NCBI GenBank assembly: GCA_017472665.1 | Contig: JAFUOS010000022.1 | Span: 1 to 64,000, forward strand | Length of the DNA stretch: 64,000 nt | Source of the DNA: Tyzzerella sp. | Lineage (GTDB): Bacteria; Bacillota; Clostridia; Lachnospirales; Lachnospiraceae | Reading direction: 5' to 3' | Shown here: piece after piece, positions 61,902 through 64,000 of the stretch | How the letters are laid out: every line of letters starts with the position of its first letter | Numbering within the stretch: the first letter of the stretch is position 1 | Notes under the pieces: model-generated | What the model was told of the DNA's origin: nothing | Seen by the model: the letters and a program-made list of their open reading frames with translations, nothing else | The model's database searches: none | Position numbers and translations under genes: made by a program

Positions 61902-63053
61902 ATGGAATATATTACAAATACATTAGGAAACCTCGTTGAGCAAACAGCATTTATGAACCTTACATGGGGTAACTTCATTATGATCGGTGTTGCTTGCGTG
62001 TTCCTATATTTAGCAATCAGACATGGTTTTGAACCATTGCTGCTTGTTCCAATCGCATTTGGTATGCTTTTGGTTAATATTTACCCAGATATTATGGTTT
62101 CCCCTGAAGAATCATCAAACGGAGTAGGCGGTTTACTTTATTATTTCTATTTGCTTGATGAATGGGCAATTTGGCCTTCTTTAATCTTCATGGGTGTTGG
62201 GGCAATGACAGACTTCGGTCCGCTGATTGCCAATCCAAAGAGTTTCCTTTTAGGTGCAGCAGCTCAATTTGGTATTTTTGCTGCATACTTAGGTGCAATG
62301 GCTATGGGATTCTCAGACAAAGCCGCTGCAGCTATTTCCATTATCGGTGGTGCTGATGGTCCTACTTCCATCTTCCTTGCAGGTAAGCTGGAGCAGACAG
62401 CAATCATGGGACCTATCGCGGTTGCGGCATATTCATATATGTCATTGGTACCTATTATTCAGCCACCAATTATGAAATTATTGACAACAGAAGAAGAACG
62501 TAAGATTAAGATGGAACAATTAAGACCAGTTTCTAAATTGGAAAAAATCTTGTTCCCAATTATCATTACAATCGTAGTTTCTTTGATTCTTCCTACAACA
62601 GCACCTCTCATTGGTATGTTGATGCTTGGTAACTTATTCAAAGAATCAGGCGTAGTAAGACAATTAACAGAAACAGCTTCAAATGCACTTATGTATATCG
62701 TTGTTATCGTACTTGGTACTTCAGTAGGTGCTACAACAAGTGCAGAAGCATTCCTTAATGCAGATACACTGAAAATTGTAGTTCTTGGTTTGGTTGCATT
62801 TGCATTTGGTACTGCAGCAGGTGTATTGTTTGGTAAGTTGATGTGTAAGATGACTGGTGGAAAGGTAAATCCACTGATCGGTTCAGCAGGTGTATCTGCT
62901 GTACCTATGGCAGCTCGTGTATCACAAAAAGTTGGTGCGGAAGCTGACCCAACGAACTTCTTACTTATGCATGCTATGGGACCAAACGTTGCAGGTGTAA
63001 TTGGTACAGCAGTAGCAGCCGGAACCTTTATGGCAATCTTTGGTGTGAAATAG
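61902..63053 (+). CDS. oadB: Na+-translocating decarboxylase beta subunit
   Basis: 383 residues with about ten transmembrane helices; 'SIIGGADGPTSIFLAGKL' contains the conserved Asp of OadB/MmdB/GcdB. It decarboxylates carboxybiotin and exports Na+, making a sodium gradient. AGGAGGTTATAAA ribosome site. Intact. Confidence 0.96.
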   Translation: MEYITNTLGNLVEQTAFMNLTWGNFIMIGVACVFLYLAIRHGFEPLLLVPIAFGMLLVNIYPDIMVSPEESSNGVGGLLYYFYLLDEWAIWPSLIFMGVGAMTDFGPLIANPKSFLLGAAAQFGIFAAYLGAMAMGFSDKAAAAISIIGGADGPTSIFLAGKLEQTAIMGPIAVAAYSYMSLVPIIQPPIMKLLTTEEERKIKMEQLRPVSKLEKILFPIIITIVVSLILPTTAPLIGMLMLGNLFKESGVVRQLTETASNALMYIVVIVLGTSVGATTSAEAFLNADTLKIVVLGLVAFAFGTAAGVLFGKLMCKMTGGKVNPLIGSAGVSAVPMAARVSQKVGAEADPTNFLLMHAMGPNVAGVIGTAVAAGTFMAIFGVK

Positions 63054-63070
63054 AATTGGAGGACAAGAAA

Positions 63071-64000
63071 ATGGAAATCACAAAAAAACCTATTAAAATT
63101 ACCGAAACAATTTTACGTGATGCTCATCAGTCCCTTATTGCTACAAGAATGACAACAGAGCAAATGCTTCCAATTATTGAAAAAATGGATAAAGTTGGAT
63201 ATCATTCAGTAGAATGCTGGGGCGGTGCTACATTCGATGCATCACTTCGTTTCTTAAAAGAAGATCCATGGGAAAGATTAAGAAAATTCCGTGATGGATT
63301 CAAAAACACAAAATTACAAATGTTATTCCGTGGACAGAACATCTTAGGATACCGTCCATACGCAGATGACGTAGTAGAATACTTTGTACAGAAATCAGTT
63401 GCAAACGGAATGGATATCATCCGTATTTTCGACTGTTTGAATGATATGCGTAACCTTCAGACAGCTGTAAAAGCTGCAGTAAAAGAAGGCGCAGATGCGC
63501 AAGTTGCTCTTTCTTATACATTGGGTGATGCATACACAATGGATTACTGGATGGATATTGCTAAGAGAATCGAAGAGATGGGTGCAACTTCTATCTGTAT
63601 CAAAGATATGGCTGGTCTTTTAGTGCCATACAAAGCATCTGAATTAGTTCAGGCTTTGAAAGAAGCTACAGACCTTCCAATTCAACTTCATACACACTAC
63701 ACCTCAGGTGTTGCTTCCATGACATACCTGAAAGCAGTAGAAGCTGGTGTTGACGTAATCGATACAGCAATGTCACCATTTGCATTAGGTACCTCTCAAC
63801 CAGCTACAGAAGTTATGGTTGAAACATTCAAGGGTACACCATACGACACAGGATTAGATCAGAACTTATTAGCTGAAATCGCTGATTACTTCAGACCAAT
63901 CCGTGACGAAGCTTTAGAATCAGGATTATTAAATCCAAAGAACTTAGGTGTAAACATCAAGACATTGTTATACCAAGTTCCAGGTGGTATGTTATCAAAC
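63071..64000 (+). CDS. oadA: oxaloacetate decarboxylase alpha / pyruvate carboxyltransferase subunit (partial)
   Basis: The first 310 codons are in the window and the gene continues past its end. The carboxyltransferase TIM barrel shows 'LRDAHQSLIATRM' (metal Asp), 'KDMAGLLVPY' (carbamylated-type Lys) and 'LHTHYTSG' (metal His pair). It handles pyruvate/oxaloacetate. Located 17 bases after oadB in the same operon, it gives the locus a second carboxyltransferase. ATG 63071 follows TTGGAGGACAAGAAA. Confidence 0.95.
   Translation, partial: MEITKKPIKITETILRDAHQSLIATRMTTEQMLPIIEKMDKVGYHSVECWGGATFDASLRFLKEDPWERLRKFRDGFKNTKLQMLFRGQNILGYRPYADDVVEYFVQKSVANGMDIIRIFDCLNDMRNLQTAVKAAVKEGADAQVALSYTLGDAYTMDYWMDIAKRIEEMGATSICIKDMAGLLVPYKASELVQALKEATDLPIQLHTHYTSGVASMTYLKAVEAGVDVIDTAMSPFALGTSQPATEVMVETFKGTPYDTGLDQNLLAEIADYFRPIRDEALESGLLNPKNLGVNIKTLLYQVPGGMLSN

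Overview
The window reads as chromosomal DNA of a low-GC, endospore-forming, anaerobic member of the Clostridia, most likely Lachnospiraceae. Supporting features are a complete spoIIIA operon, spoIVB and spo0A; the gene order nusB-xseA-xseB-ispA-dxs-tlyA-nadK-argR-recN-spoIVB; a SCIFF peptide with its radical-SAM maturase; a [FeFe] hydrogenase; a biotin-dependent Na+-translocating decarboxylase locus; and a surface protein ending in a TGD/hydrophobic/RRK anchor. Species cannot be fixed from the sequence alone. No rRNA, tRNA, CRISPR array, transposase or integrase was seen.

Layout. 1-2180: a zinc-ribbon membrane protein, a decayed RelB/DinJ antitoxin, a candidate structured RNA and an Rpn-like PD-(D/E)XK protein. 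2183-6690: the eight-gene spoIIIA operon. 6775-9417: prfC, an Asp23 gene and nusB. 9431-18784: a tight housekeeping run ending in spoIVB. 18785-23745: an accessory island. 23935-31869: a carbohydrate locus with a GH43-like protein, an AraC regulator, a 1315-residue sialidase-fold surface protein, a Gfo/Idh/MocA oxidoreductase and an esterase. 32100-33760: SCIFF precursor and maturase. 33774-37709: a PLP decarboxylase, a YbaK-like deacylase, and a cobalamin riboswitch controlling a DUF4430 protein plus an ECF S component. 37795-43729: a MATE exporter, a kinase-fold protein, a two-component pair and spo0A. 43874-57024: glgA, split methionine synthase, [FeFe] hydrogenase, alaS, rpsU, a phosphoesterase, scpA-scpB and a D,D-carboxypeptidase. 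57173-64000: a convergent M24 peptidase, then the decarboxylase operon, whose last gene runs off the window.

The most unusual signal is the island after spoIVB. The last ~117 bp of spoIVB, starting exactly at the catalytic-serine motif (MSGSP), recurs three times downstream (20108-20230, 23044-~23160, 23704-23738). Each copy is preceded by a shared ~30-bp sequence; in the first two it contains the dyad GACAC-N4-GTGTC. Two copies keep their own rho-independent terminator. The DNA between copies carries cargo: an HTH regulator plus a Bro-N protein, an AAA ATPase, a decayed DUF4417 gene, an orphan polymorphic-toxin C-terminus with its probable immunity gene, and an unknown gene. The simplest reading is repeated site-specific insertion into the spoIVB 3' end, with each insertion restoring the gene and displacing the old end. 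No recombinase remains. spo0A, which often directly follows spoIVB in Clostridia, lies 24 kb away.

Other leads: a duplicated promoter-plus-hairpin with compensatory base changes (965-1035 and 35284-35355); a sialidase-fold protein lacking the usual RIP arginine; a B12-regulated pair that looks like a B12-uptake module; and two different carboxyltransferases in one biotin/Na+ decarboxylase operon.
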